Shown here: one piece after another, positions 17,195-26,702 of the stretch | Position numbering within the stretch: the first letter of the stretch is position 1 | Layout of the letters: each line of letters begins with the position of its first letter | Notes under the pieces: generated by a model | Databases searched by the model: none | What the model saw: only the letters and a program-made list of their open reading frames with translations | What the model was told of the DNA's origin: nothing | Assembly (NCBI GenBank): GCA_021797675.1 | Contig: JAJZZH010000030.1 | Location: 1-58,263 of the forward strand | Reading direction: 5' to 3' | Source: Bacillota bacterium | GTDB lineage: Bacteria > Bacillota > Sulfobacillia > Sulfobacillales > Sulfobacillaceae | DNA length: 58,263 nt | Position numbers and translations under genes: made by a program

Positions 17195-18063
17195 TGTTGG
17201 GCCTCATCGGCTCCATCCTGCTGGCGATCGCAGTGTACTGGAAGATCACGCAAGATCTGTTGCCGTCTCGGGTGTCTCTTGATTCTCGAAAGAGGCGGCC
17301 AAGGAAACCACGGGCCTGGTCGGTGACGCTCCGGGCTTGTGAAGTGATGGGCTGGTCCCCGGCACGGCTTCGCGTATGGTCTTGGGGCAGTGCCATCACC
17401 GCAGGGGCGGGTTGGGCGGTGTTGTTGCAAGATCCGTTGGCGGGCCTGCCGGTCGGGTGGATCGGGTATCAGGTGCCCGGGTTCTTCCTCGAACTCCGAG
17501 CTTCACAAACCTTGGGGTTGCTGCAACGCCAAATTGGAGTGTTTATTGGCACGGTGCATGACCATTTGCACGCTCGGGGGGCGACGGTCGAAGATGCCCT
17601 GTGGGCGGCGTCCCTCGCCATCTCCGATGGACCGTTGACCAAAGCCATGACGCAATATCGCCGGCAGGTGGAAACCAATGTGAGTTTGCCTGATCGGCTC
17701 GCCACGTTAGAACGGGGAATCAACTGGCCGACCGTGGCGTTTTTCTTTTCCTTGCTGCGTCTCCGCGATGAGACCGGCACCGAGGCGATGGCCCACGCGT
17801 TCGAATCCCTGACGGAAAAGTTGCAGGACGATGAGCGGATTCAACAGACGGTCCGGGGCGAACTGTCGATGTACCTGTCGGTGCTCCTGATTTCCTGGGC
17901 GGCCACGATTGCGATCTTTCCCTATGATCGCCTGACCAGTGCGACCTGGCCGGCATTTCACCACCATCTGGGGGTGTTGGTCACCTTGGCGGCCTTTGGT
18001 TCGGCCATCGTCTTTCATGGCGTGCGGAAATTCGCTCGGATGGAAGTGGCGGTAGCGGACTAA
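17194..18063 (+). CDS. TadB-like pilus platform membrane protein
   Basis: 289 residues with a hydrophobic N-terminal helix, a pair of helices near residues 65-100 and two C-terminal helices. Between them lies a cytoplasmic T2SSF-type helical domain (HDHLHARGATVEDALWAAS and LRLRDETGTEAMAHAFESL). These inner-membrane proteins form the platform on which TadA acts. Position between TadA and a second T2SSF protein fits tad operon order. Confidence 0.85.
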   Translation: MLGLIGSILLAIAVYWKITQDLLPSRVSLDSRKRRPRKPRAWSVTLRACEVMGWSPARLRVWSWGSAITAGAGWAVLLQDPLAGLPVGWIGYQVPGFFLELRASQTLGLLQRQIGVFIGTVHDHLHARGATVEDALWAASLAISDGPLTKAMTQYRRQVETNVSLPDRLATLERGINWPTVAFFFSLLRLRDETGTEAMAHAFESLTEKLQDDERIQQTVRGELSMYLSVLLISWAATIAIFPYDRLTSATWPAFHHHLGVLVTLAAFGSAIVFHGVRKFARMEVAVAD

Positions 18064-18107
18064 GCCGTCGTCGTGCGCACGGAGATTGGGGAAAGGAGGG
18101 CTAGGCG

Positions 18108-18932
18108 ATGCAGGCGATCGCGATTGTGGCGCTCATGGGTTTTCTGTTTTTCTGGCAGGGCTTTTCGGATGCGGAGTTGGCCTTAGCCGAAATGGACCGC
18201 CAGCGCCATCCGCCGGAGTCCTGGCGCATCCGGTGGCGACGATGGCTCGCCACGGCGACTCGCCACTGGCCAGGGTACGGGCCGGTGGTTCGGCACGAAT
18301 TGACGCAACTAGGTCGAGAGCCGGCCCACTATGCGATGCAAGCCATCGTGGCCGGCGGCCTGTTGGCGTTGGTGTTTGGGTTGGACTTTAGCCTAGTGCT
18401 GGCTCCCTTGGGACTGCTGATTGGCGTCGGTGGGGTGCGGTGGCTCTTGCATCAGCAGTATCAAGGCTGGCTGACGCAGGTCACGGCCCAAATGGGGGAC
18501 GTGGTCATTCTGTTAAAGGCCCGCCTGCAAGCGGGCGAAACGGTCCGGCAGGCCATGCGCGGCGTGACGCCTCAAGTGCCGAATCCCACCCGGGTCGAAT
18601 GGACGCGGATGATTGATCGTCTCAATGCCGGATTGCCCTTGAGTGAGGTGCTGGGACGATTGATGGACCGCGTGCCGGATCGCGATGTGGCTGCCGTGCT
18701 CCAACAATTGGCCGTCTATGATCGGGAGTCGGTGCCTCCGGACCCCTTTGGGTCGCTGTCGGGGCACTTGAGCCGCATGAAGCTCCTGAAGCGCGATTAC
18801 CTCGTTCGGCGATCGACCCAGTCGATTACGGCCTACACGGGCCTCGCGTTTTTCTTAGCTATGGTCAGCGTGCTGGCTCCGGTGCTCTATGGCATGTGGA
18901 CGACGACCTTGGGGAGCGGTGGATTTCTCTAA
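18108..18932 (+). CDS. TadC-like pilus platform membrane protein
   Basis: 274 residues, ATG at 18108 after GAAAGGAGG. An N-terminal helix (AIVALMGFLFFWQGF), a central pair (residues about 80-108) and a C-terminal helix flank a T2SSF-like domain with LLKARLQAGETVRQAMRGV and DRLNAGLPLSEVLGRLMDR. It is the usual second platform subunit after TadB. Confidence 0.85.
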   Translation: MQAIAIVALMGFLFFWQGFSDAELALAEMDRQRHPPESWRIRWRRWLATATRHWPGYGPVVRHELTQLGREPAHYAMQAIVAGGLLALVFGLDFSLVLAPLGLLIGVGGVRWLLHQQYQGWLTQVTAQMGDVVILLKARLQAGETVRQAMRGVTPQVPNPTRVEWTRMIDRLNAGLPLSEVLGRLMDRVPDRDVAAVLQQLAVYDRESVPPDPFGSLSGHLSRMKLLKRDYLVRRSTQSITAYTGLAFFLAMVSVLAPVLYGMWTTTLGSGGFL

Positions 18933-18969
18933 TCCGTCGCTCCAGGGCGACTTGAAGGGAGGTGAGTAT

Positions 18970-19113
18970 ATGGGATCCAATGATTGGGTGACCGCGGGGG
19001 TCGGCCTGCTGGCCACCGTGGTGCTGGGGGGAATCGTCTATCACTTTTTCCCCAACGCCGTCGGGAACTTTTTCTCGAACACGGTCGGCAACATTCTGGC
19101 CCAGTTCCCGTAA
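18970..19113 (+). CDS. 47-residue Flp-like pilin candidate
   Basis: An ATG at 18970 with AAGGGAGGTGAG just upstream encodes 47 residues with one hydrophobic segment (VTAGVGLLATVVLGGIVYHF) and a small Asn/Phe-rich tail. Size, position after TadC and single membrane segment are those of Flp-type pilins. It lacks the classical Gly-x4-Glu-Tyr prepilin cleavage motif, so processing may differ or be absent. A strong terminator follows, which would make it the last gene of the first transcript and the most abundant subunit. Family call rests on context as much as sequence. Confidence 0.65.
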   Translation: MGSNDWVTAGVGLLATVVLGGIVYHFFPNAVGNFFSNTVGNILAQFP

Positions 19114-19137
19114 TCGACGGGCATCGTGGCGATGCAG

Positions 19138-19175
19138 GCCCCGCGCGCCAGCGTCATGGCGCGCGGGGCTTTTTT
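19138..19175 (+). terminator. Strong intrinsic terminator after the pilin gene
   Basis: A perfect 13-bp stem (GCCCCGCGCGCCA and its complement) with a 6-nt loop is followed by six T. It may also attenuate transcription into the adhesin gene. Confidence 0.9.
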
Positions 19176-19201
19176 GCCCTATTGCGAAGGAGGCGTTCCC
19201 G

Positions 19202-22200
19202 CTGAACGATTATGTATCCCTCGCCATTGCGACCCCCTTAGCCCTGATGATGTTTGTGGGCGGCTCGGCGGTCTTGGAAGCGACCTCGGCCCAAGCGGCC
19301 TTGCATACGGCCGCCGGGATTGCGGATCGGTCGATGGTCGCGAATGGGTGTTTGACGACCAACGCGGTGACCGCCCTGGATGCGACGGTCTCGGCTGCCC
19401 ACATGAATCCCAAGTACTTGCAATTTACCGGGACGACCGCTGGTCGCTCGTATGGCACGACGGGGATTAACGTCGGATTGACCTACAATTTGGGGCTCAC
19501 CTTTCCCGGCACCCAGTGGCGGCTCCTCAACACTCGGATTCATGCTCAGGTGTCGGGCGACCAAAGCCAATATGTGCCCTATGCTGGGGCCCCGTCCGCC
19601 TGTGCGTCCTCCGCGCAGGTCAGCGCCGTGTTTGCTGGGGATTCCGTGACCGGGGGATCCCTGGGATCCACGGTGTCCTTGCCCTCGGAGCCGACTGGCA
19701 TTACCGAATCCGTGACGCCCACCACGGACCAAGTGGGCAGTCCGGTGACGATTTCTGGGGTGGTCTCGGGCGCGTCCGGACCCATGTCGGGCATGAGTGT
19801 GGCCATCAATCTCGGGTCCGAAGGGGAAACTCACGCGACCACGAACGGCCAAGGGCAATACGCGGTCACCATGACGCCCACCGCGACGGGTTCGGTGCCC
19901 GTTGGGGTGACAGCAGGCCCGATGACTGCGAGTAAGACGTTGACCGTCGTCGCCGCGCAACCTTCGGCGATGACCTTGACGGTGCCCCCGTCGGTGACCG
20001 TCGATCAAGCCTTTACGATAACCGGCATGGTGACGACCGCCAATGGCAGCGCGGTGGCCGATGGGACCTCGGTGACGGTGAGTGCGTCAGGTCACGGGTT
20101 TTCAAATCAAACCGCCGACACCGTCGGCGGACAGTTTACGGTCGATATTCCCGGAGGAGTTGCCCAAGCCGGGACGTATACCATCACCGCGTCCGCTGGA
20201 AGTGCGTCGACCACGGTTTCGCTGATCGTGAATCCCGGAGCGCCTCAGAGTGTCACCTTGTCGGCATCGCCGACCAGCGTGGCCGCGGGATCATCGGTGA
20301 CCTTAAGCGGCGTGGTCGAAGGACCGGGGGGGACTCCGCCCGCCAAGGGAACGTCCGTGGCCATCGGCTCTTCGACCGATCACCAGGACAGTTTTCCCAC
20401 GCTGTCGACGAATTCGAGTGGAGACTTTGCCGGTTCCACCACGCTAACGTTGGCAGGAACGCAAAGCTTGACCGCTACCGCAGGAACGGCGCAAAGTAGC
20501 CCTATAGCTATCACGGTCACTTCGGGATCACCCTACACCTTGTCCAATTTATCCGCGAACCCTAGTGCGGTGAACCAAGGGGCCACCACCATCATTGAAG
20601 GGCAGGTGCTGGATGCCTACGGCAACCCGGAACCGGCCAATACGGTGGTCACCTTGACCTCGTCCGCTTGGCCCTCGGCAGTGACGGCAGAGACCAGCAG
20701 TGATGGAATGTTCTCCGCGCCCGTCACCTTTGCCCATGCTGGCGATCAAACGGTGACGGTGAATTCTGGCGCGGCATCCGGAACCGTGTCGGTTTTGGTG
20801 AACCCGCAAGGAGCCTACGTGATTCAAGCGGCCCAATCTGGCACCACGTTGACGGCAGGTCAAAGCACCACCGTGACGTGGACGATGACCGACAGTCAGG
20901 GACAGCCGGTAGAGGGGAAAATCCTGCACTTCGCGGCGTCTCCGACTTCGGGCGTGACGTTATCGGCGACCTCAGTGACCACGAATCGCCAAGGTCAAGC
21001 CACCCTCACGATCACCGATACCCAGGCCGGAACCCTGGAAGTGACCGCCAGCGCCAACGGGGTGACCGGGACGGCAGTGTGGACCGTGCAAGCCGGATCT
21101 CCAGCGATCTTAGCCGACCCCACTATTGCGCCGTCTGTGGCCCAATCGACGAGTGATGGGGGGACCGTGTATCCTGTGTTTACCGCGTTGGTGGAAGACG
21201 CCTATGGGAATCCGATTCCGGGCGCCTCCTTGTCGGTGACCGGGGGGTGGGATACCGGTGCCACGGTGACGGGCACGACCGCGGGCAACGGCACCTTTTC
21301 TTTGGCGCTCACGCCTCAGACGGTTGGAGGGCCCTATACGCCCACGCTGCAGGTCTCGGATGCGAGCGGGAGCCATACGTTCACGCCCGGCCAAGCCACG
21401 TTAACGGTGGTCCAGCAACTGTACACGCTGGTGCTGAGTCCCACTGATGGATCGGCGACGACGCCGGCGGGGACCCCGTATGGCATTACCGCCACCCTGA
21501 CGTCCGCGGGGAACGCGCCGGTCGCCAACGCGACGATTACCTTCACGGTCCCGTCGGGGGATACGGCCACGACCTGGTCGACGGATACGAGCACCCCGAC
21601 GCCGAACGGGCCCACCCGCATCACGGCGACTACGAATGCCCAGGGTCAGGCGACCGTGGAGGCCGCGTTCGAGCCGAATACCGGGAACCAAACCGTCCAA
21701 GCGACCTTTACCCAAGACGATACGGTGGCGACCTTGGCGGTAGACGTGGGGCCCAATCAGCCATCGACCGTCACGTGGACCGCTCCGTCGCCGGATCCGG
21801 TCGCCGCCGGCAGCAGTTTCGTGACCCAGGGCACTCTGATCGACCGCTACGGGTTTCCCGTGGCAGCCGGGGAACCGGTGACGGTCGCATTTGAGAGCGA
21901 TCCAGAGCAAACTTGGACGACCCGAGCCAGCGGACTGATTGGATATGCGAACGGTTTGAATGCGCAGCAATGGTTTACGCCTACCCAAGCGGGTACGTGG
22001 CAAGTGGTCATTTTCAACGTCGATGGCACCGCCTATAACCAAAGCGGAGACCCTACGCTCCCTGACGTCAATGAAACCGTAAATCCGGGACCGATGGCGT
22101 ATTTTTACCCCGCTTTTGGCCTCGCGAATAATACGTCGGGGGCGTGGTTGAGCCCCTATTCTTGGACCAATCCGAACAGTTTGGCTCAAGGTCCTGTGAA

Positions 22201-23485
22201 CTACATCAACAACCAAGGCCAGTTTTTATCGAATCCTCCCACCAACGGCAGTACGTATAGTGTGGCGGGATTCGGCGTCGATGCCTATGGGAATCCCATT
22301 TACGCCGGGACGTCCGCGATGGTATCCTGTAACGCCTGGAACGGAGGAAGTTGTCCGAGTCTGCCGAGTACGGCGAACGGTAGCTGGCAAAACGTAGGCC
22401 CCTTTAGAAGTGGAAGCTACAATCTGATCTATACGCCGCAAAGTGGACCCGATGGCGTCACAGGCAGCCCGACAACCACCTACGACCAGTTTAATATTCC
22501 CGGCCTCCGTGGCTGGAATGTAACAGTGGGCGATGGATCGACCATCGTAGGTTCTGGAGGACCCGGCAGCACGATTGCGCTGGGCACGTTGCCCAGTGGG
22601 GTCAACACGCTCAATTTTTCCATCGAAGGTCTCAATCAAAACAATGCCGTGTTTACCGGGTACACGAATAACGGGACGGATCAAGAAGGCGTCTTCTGTA
22701 TCAGCGCCGCCAACGGTGGCGTGTGTCCCAACGGCATCGACAATCCGCTGACCAATACGATTCCCCTCGGATCATCGGGCACGCCCAATGGCTCGACCGG
22801 ATGGAGTCCGCTGACGACCTTCCAACCGGGCACGTACACCCTATCGATTAAAGCCGGGCAATACGGGGATGCCGGGGGACAAAACTGGGTTCCGACTTGG
22901 CAGAACACTCACGTGACGTTTACGGTGCTGGGGCCGCCTACGATTAACAGCGTAGAAGTGACCTCCATGACGGAGACCACGTACGCCTGTACTGGCTATC
23001 CCTATTTCGCCACCGGGGGTGTCCAGATTGAGGAGTTTGTCATCAACGGCAGCAACTTCGGCGATGAAATGAGTGCGCCGGGCAACTACGACACGTTGGT
23101 GACGACCCCGTACCCGTCCTACAACACGGGAACCTGCGACGGTAGCGCCACCTATAGCTATAGTCAGTCTTCAAACAACCCGGGCGTGAGCAACACTTAC
23201 TATACGTCCACCAATCCGTACGTGTTTGTCAACGGCGAGTACTCGCCGTGGGTTTACGTGACGAGTCCGAACGGTTATGCATGGGGCAACGTGTCGGATC
23301 TGAGTGCTGGGCCGATCTTTTTAGTCAGTGCGAGCTCGACGAAGATCGTCATCGGGTTTCCCGCGCCTGAGGTCTCCGCCGGGCCGACGGAGACGATCTA
23401 TGTGACTAACCCGCAAACGGGCCAATCGACCACGTGTACGATTGCCGCGCCATCGACTTGGTCTGGAACGGAAACGTGTCAATAG
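19202..23485 (+). CDS. Giant secreted adhesin with tandem Ig-like (Big) domains
   Basis: About 1,427 residues. GAAGGAGG at 19186-19193 is followed 8 bases later by CTG, the only suitably placed codon; the first ATG (19247) has no ribosome site and would cut a hydrophobic N-terminus (AIATPLALMMFVGGSAVLEA). That N-terminus resembles a TadE-like or signal-anchor segment. Residues from about 160 to 950 are a run of bacterial Ig-like repeats, with recurrent DAYGNP and NxQGQATV motifs as in Big_1/invasin domains. The C-terminal 200 residues look like an IPT/TIG module (VINGSNFG, NPQTGQST) with several Cys. It is Thr/Ser/Gly-rich, typical of surface proteins. Likely cargo or tip of the Tad apparatus; binding partner unknown. 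Confidence 0.8.
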   Translation: MNDYVSLAIATPLALMMFVGGSAVLEATSAQAALHTAAGIADRSMVANGCLTTNAVTALDATVSAAHMNPKYLQFTGTTAGRSYGTTGINVGLTYNLGLTFPGTQWRLLNTRIHAQVSGDQSQYVPYAGAPSACASSAQVSAVFAGDSVTGGSLGSTVSLPSEPTGITESVTPTTDQVGSPVTISGVVSGASGPMSGMSVAINLGSEGETHATTNGQGQYAVTMTPTATGSVPVGVTAGPMTASKTLTVVAAQPSAMTLTVPPSVTVDQAFTITGMVTTANGSAVADGTSVTVSASGHGFSNQTADTVGGQFTVDIPGGVAQAGTYTITASAGSASTTVSLIVNPGAPQSVTLSASPTSVAAGSSVTLSGVVEGPGGTPPAKGTSVAIGSSTDHQDSFPTLSTNSSGDFAGSTTLTLAGTQSLTATAGTAQSSPIAITVTSGSPYTLSNLSANPSAVNQGATTIIEGQVLDAYGNPEPANTVVTLTSSAWPSAVTAETSSDGMFSAPVTFAHAGDQTVTVNSGAASGTVSVLVNPQGAYVIQAAQSGTTLTAGQSTTVTWTMTDSQGQPVEGKILHFAASPTSGVTLSATSVTTNRQGQATLTITDTQAGTLEVTASANGVTGTAVWTVQAGSPAILADPTIAPSVAQSTSDGGTVYPVFTALVEDAYGNPIPGASLSVTGGWDTGATVTGTTAGNGTFSLALTPQTVGGPYTPTLQVSDASGSHTFTPGQATLTVVQQLYTLVLSPTDGSATTPAGTPYGITATLTSAGNAPVANATITFTVPSGDTATTWSTDTSTPTPNGPTRITATTNAQGQATVEAAFEPNTGNQTVQATFTQDDTVATLAVDVGPNQPSTVTWTAPSPDPVAAGSSFVTQGTLIDRYGFPVAAGEPVTVAFESDPEQTWTTRASGLIGYANGLNAQQWFTPTQAGTWQVVIFNVDGTAYNQSGDPTLPDVNETVNPGPMAYFYPAFGLANNTSGAWLSPYSWTNPNSLAQGPVNYINNQGQFLSNPPTNGSTYSVAGFGVDAYGNPIYAGTSAMVSCNAWNGGSCPSLPSTANGSWQNVGPFRSGSYNLIYTPQSGPDGVTGSPTTTYDQFNIPGLRGWNVTVGDGSTIVGSGGPGSTIALGTLPSGVNTLNFSIEGLNQNNAVFTGYTNNGTDQEGVFCISAANGGVCPNGIDNPLTNTIPLGSSGTPNGSTGWSPLTTFQPGTYTLSIKAGQYGDAGGQNWVPTWQNTHVTFTVLGPPTINSVEVTSMTETTYACTGYPYFATGGVQIEEFVINGSNFGDEMSAPGNYDTLVTTPYPSYNTGTCDGSATYSYSQSSNNPGVSNTYYTSTNPYVFVNGEYSPWVYVTSPNGYAWGNVSDLSAGPIFLVSASSTKIVIGFPAPEVSAGPTETIYVTNPQTGQSTTCTIAAPSTWSGTETCQ

Positions 23486-23562
23486 GCTAACCATTTCACA
23501 GTTCCAATCCAACCACGTGGCCCCGCACGAGAAGGGTGCGGCGTTTCGCCGCTCTATCTACC

Positions 23563-23601
23563 AGCCAGCCCGGCGTACCGCGTCGGCTGGCTTTTCGTCT
23601 T
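23563..23601 (+). terminator. Intrinsic terminator after the adhesin gene
   Basis: AGCCAGCC pairs with GGCTGGCT across a 14-nt loop that can form further G-C pairs, followed by TTTCGTCTTT. It ends 19 bases before the next start codon. Confidence 0.65.
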
Positions 23602-23620
23602 TCGATGAGGAGGTTTCGCA

Positions 23621-24289
23621 ATGACCGTTCTTACTCGGTATCGGTACCGATGGTGGGCCGCGCTGGGCGTGAGCGCGGCACTGGCAGTGGCTGGCACCCT
23701 TGCTGGCCCCTTCTTTGCCCGCACTTTTGCGAAGGGACCGGACCGGCTGCTGGCTGCCTCTCCCGTTACCGGCTGGACCTGGCCGGCGAATCCCGCGCTC
23801 ATCCCGGGATTGCTGTCGAGTGACCAGGAAATCGCCTTAAATGCCGACGTGTACCCGGTGGCATTCGTGCCCGTCACGGATACGGCCGGCCTTCAGCAGT
23901 TACAGCGTCTAGCAACCACGAAAAGCAACACGCCGCACCGTATCGGCTTTCTTGCGTTGGTGGTGTCTCATCCGAAATCGGACCGGGCAGCGGTCACCAC
24001 CGCCTCGCAGCGGATGCATCGTGATCGCATTACGATACCCTGGGTGGTCGTGCTGGATCCCCCCGCGACCTGGCAGATCTCCGCGATTCAAGTCTATTGG
24101 CCCAAAGCGAACGGGATCGGCCATGCAGTAGGGCCAGCGGCGCTGAGAGCTTGGCAGCAGGCCACGGCGCCAATCGTTGTGACGTCCACTCAAGTGGTGC
24201 CTCATCACCGCACGGTTCCCATCCAGCCGGCGACTGGAACGAAAACCTCCCCCAAAACGGTCTCGAAACCCTTAAGGAGGAAATCCTAA
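23621..24289 (+). CDS. Membrane-anchored extracytoplasmic protein of the Tad locus
   Basis: 222 residues, ATG after GAGGAGGT. One N-terminal hydrophobic segment (WWAALGVSAALAVAGTLAGPF) anchors a soluble domain facing outward. The domain has beta-alpha features and a Pro-containing IPWVVVLDPPATW stretch reminiscent of thioredoxin-like folds, but there is no CxxC. The basic, Thr/Pro-rich tail is flexible. Its stop codon overlaps the start of the CpaB gene by one base, placing it in the Tad operon. No family is recognised. Confidence 0.55.
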   Translation: MTVLTRYRYRWWAALGVSAALAVAGTLAGPFFARTFAKGPDRLLAASPVTGWTWPANPALIPGLLSSDQEIALNADVYPVAFVPVTDTAGLQQLQRLATTKSNTPHRIGFLALVVSHPKSDRAAVTTASQRMHRDRITIPWVVVLDPPATWQISAIQVYWPKANGIGHAVGPAALRAWQQATAPIVVTSTQVVPHHRTVPIQPATGTKTSPKTVSKPLRRKS

Positions 24290-25248
24290 TGCGTCCGATG
24301 GGGTCTTTAACTCGCCGGACTCGGCGACGGGGGATGATTTTGGCCGGACTGGTCGGATTCACGGCCATCACCCTAAGCATGGTCAGCCATCCTCGGTCGA
24401 AATCGGCCGTGCTGGTCGTCGTGACGCGAAAGGCCATGGCGGCGGGCACCGTGCTGACCGCGGCCGATGTCACCACCGAGTCGATGACCGCGCCGGGGTT
24501 GCGGGATAGCGTGTCCACCACGAACGCTGCGATTGGCCATAGCCTCGCGTTTGGCGTCGCGGCTAATCAAGCGCTGGTGACCGGGGATCTGGTGCGCACC
24601 CCGGAATTAGCCGGGCTCAAGTCCAACGAAGTGGCGGTGATGCTGCCCGTGTCCCTGGCGTCCTCGGATGATGCGCAACCGAATGATCGGGTGAATGTCA
24701 TCTGGTTGGGGGGCACCTCCACGACGTCCAGCGCTACCGCTGCCGGTACCGTCATTGCTACCGGCTTACGCGTGCTCTCGGTCCTCAACCAAAACGGCTC
24801 CCCGGTCACTCCCGAAGCGGCCGCGAATGGCCTCAATGCCTCGACGCCGGCCGTCGTGGAAGTGGCGGTCCCCCAAGCCGAAGCCGGCACGATTGCCGTG
24901 GCCGCGTCTTCCGGGCGATTTTGGTTAGCCTTGAATCCCTGGGCGGGGCCGCAGGATGCGACCACGGGAGTTGCGAACGTTTCGGCTCCGATATCGGCTA
25001 TCTTACCGTCCGGTGGAGGGCGGAGCGTAAGTAACCATGGCCTTTCTCCGACAGGAACATCGTTAACATCGACGAAAGGGTCGATCCATGCATCGATTCC
25101 TTCTGGAGGGTCTTTGAAGCCGTCTGGGACCCCTTCGGGAGCGTCGTCCCCTCCCGCTTCTTCAAATGGGACCCATGCCTCCAAGACCCGGTTGGCTTCC
25201 CCAACGAAGACCTCATCGTCCACGACCTCGGCCAGTCATCATGGGTAA
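24289..25248 (+). CDS. CpaB/RcpC-like pilus assembly protein with SAF domain
   Basis: 319 residues from the ATG at 24289, preceded by TAAGGAGG. After one membrane segment (residues 15-33) comes a SAF domain, VVVTRKAMAAGTVLTAADVT, followed by the GHSLAFGVAANQALVTGDLV and MLPVSLASSDDAQPNDRVNV repeats of CpaB. The last 80 residues are a Ser/Thr/Pro/Gly-rich tail. CpaB acts in the envelope in pilus assembly. The stop overlaps the next gene by 8 bases. The family call is secure. Confidence 0.88.
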   Translation: MRPMGSLTRRTRRRGMILAGLVGFTAITLSMVSHPRSKSAVLVVVTRKAMAAGTVLTAADVTTESMTAPGLRDSVSTTNAAIGHSLAFGVAANQALVTGDLVRTPELAGLKSNEVAVMLPVSLASSDDAQPNDRVNVIWLGGTSTTSSATAAGTVIATGLRVLSVLNQNGSPVTPEAAANGLNASTPAVVEVAVPQAEAGTIAVAASSGRFWLALNPWAGPQDATTGVANVSAPISAILPSGGGRSVSNHGLSPTGTSLTSTKGSIHASIPSGGSLKPSGTPSGASSPPASSNGTHASKTRLASPTKTSSSTTSASHHG

Positions 25249-26635
25249 CGCACGGCGGTGGGCGCTCACGCTCGTGGTTGTTTCGATTGGATGGGCAGCC
25301 TTAGCACTCCATGGTTGGCGCGGTGATGTCCGCATGGACCAAGCGATTGGGCTCTGGACCCTGCATCACGGGCGATTGCCGTCTCGCAATCACTGGACCG
25401 TGGCCGCCCTCAATCATTCCTTTTCGGATACCGAATGGCTGTATGCGGTGATGGTGGCGCTGGTTGGTCGATGGGGCATTTATATTCTTAGCGGACTGGT
25501 ATGGACGGCGCTGACCATCTGGGTTGTGCAGTGGTTGGAGCGATGGCCGTGGCCATGGTCCGGCCTGGCGGCGGTGGGCTGGGCACTGCTCATGGTACCC
25601 CTGATTCCTCCACGCCCTGAACTCTGGAGTTATCTCGGGTGGTGGGGCACCTTGATGTCCCTCGTGGCCTATCGCGCACACCGGCGGACTTCAGGGCTAT
25701 GGATGATGGCTGGGATGACGCTGGTGTGGGCGCAGATGCACCGGAGCGCCTGGCTTGTGGTGGCGGTGTTCACGTGGGAACTCCTCCTGGGCGATCCGAC
25801 CCGGCGGAAGGGCTTATGGGGGCCTGCCCTGCTGAGTTTGGTGGCCCTGATGTTGCCACCGGCTGGAGGGCTCAGCGGTCTCACGTTTTTGGCGCACGTC
25901 GGGCATTTCGGATCGGATGGCGTGCTGAATACCGTCGCCGAATGGTTGCCTCCGAATGTGCGCACGGCCTGGGGCCTGACGTTCCTCGGCATCGTGTGTG
26001 GCATCTGGGGCAGTCTCGCAGGATGGCTGTGGCATCGCCAGGATCGGGTGGGGCTGGGTTGGCTCGTCTTGGGCACCATGGCCGCCATGGAAGCCACGCG
26101 CCTCGCTCCGTATGCGTTGTTAGGCTGGATCGTCTTAGCCACGCCTCGGATGCAGGTCGTCCGAGCAGCCAGGTTGCCGCACTGGTGGACCGGAGTAGCC
26201 GTTGGAGCGGGGCTCTGGATTGCGACCGCACCCTGGCTCATGGTGATGAAGGCGGGGATTTTTCAGCCCTCCTGGCCACCGGCAGCGTTAATGGCACTAC
26301 GTCGGGCCGGAGCCACTACCAATATCCTCGCCTATCAAGGCGATACCTTGGTCGGCACCGGGATGCGGCCTTGGGTCGATGGCCAAGTGCAAATGGTGGA
26401 TACGGCCCCGTGGTGGCCTGCGTGGATCGACACCGAGCAAGGTCGGTGGTCACCTGCGGCGTTCGTCGCCCGATGGGACCCGAGTGCTCAGGCGATTGTC
26501 TGGCCAACTCCACGACCTGGCCTCCCTGCGTTGACGCTACCGAAGCCATGGCGTCCTATCTGGCACGGACCGATTCGCTGGGTTGGCACCCAGCCGACTC
26601 TCACGACGATTTGGGTGCGGTCCCAGGGTCGTTAG
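25241..26635 (+). CDS. Polytopic membrane protein, GT-C glycosyltransferase-like
   Basis: 464 residues with about 10 predicted membrane helices. After the first helix comes RMDQAIGLWTLHHGRLPSRN and then FSDTEWLYAVMVALVG, the Asp-containing outer loop pattern of GT-C-like proteins. A C-terminal outward domain contains GTGMRPWVDGQVQM, which matches the fold usually found at the end of these proteins. A role in glycosylating pilin or the secreted adhesins is an inference from operon position. The start overlaps cpaB, so co-translation is likely. Confidence 0.55.
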   Translation: MGNARRWALTLVVVSIGWAALALHGWRGDVRMDQAIGLWTLHHGRLPSRNHWTVAALNHSFSDTEWLYAVMVALVGRWGIYILSGLVWTALTIWVVQWLERWPWPWSGLAAVGWALLMVPLIPPRPELWSYLGWWGTLMSLVAYRAHRRTSGLWMMAGMTLVWAQMHRSAWLVVAVFTWELLLGDPTRRKGLWGPALLSLVALMLPPAGGLSGLTFLAHVGHFGSDGVLNTVAEWLPPNVRTAWGLTFLGIVCGIWGSLAGWLWHRQDRVGLGWLVLGTMAAMEATRLAPYALLGWIVLATPRMQVVRAARLPHWWTGVAVGAGLWIATAPWLMVMKAGIFQPSWPPAALMALRRAGATTNILAYQGDTLVGTGMRPWVDGQVQMVDTAPWWPAWIDTEQGRWSPAAFVARWDPSAQAIVWPTPRPGLPALTLPKPWRPIWHGPIRWVGTQPTLTTIWVRSQGR

Positions 26636-26702
26636 GCAGAGAATCACCCACCTACAGGATAGCCGACTCTTAGCGAGAGACTGAGATCAGGGAGGAATAG
26701 GC

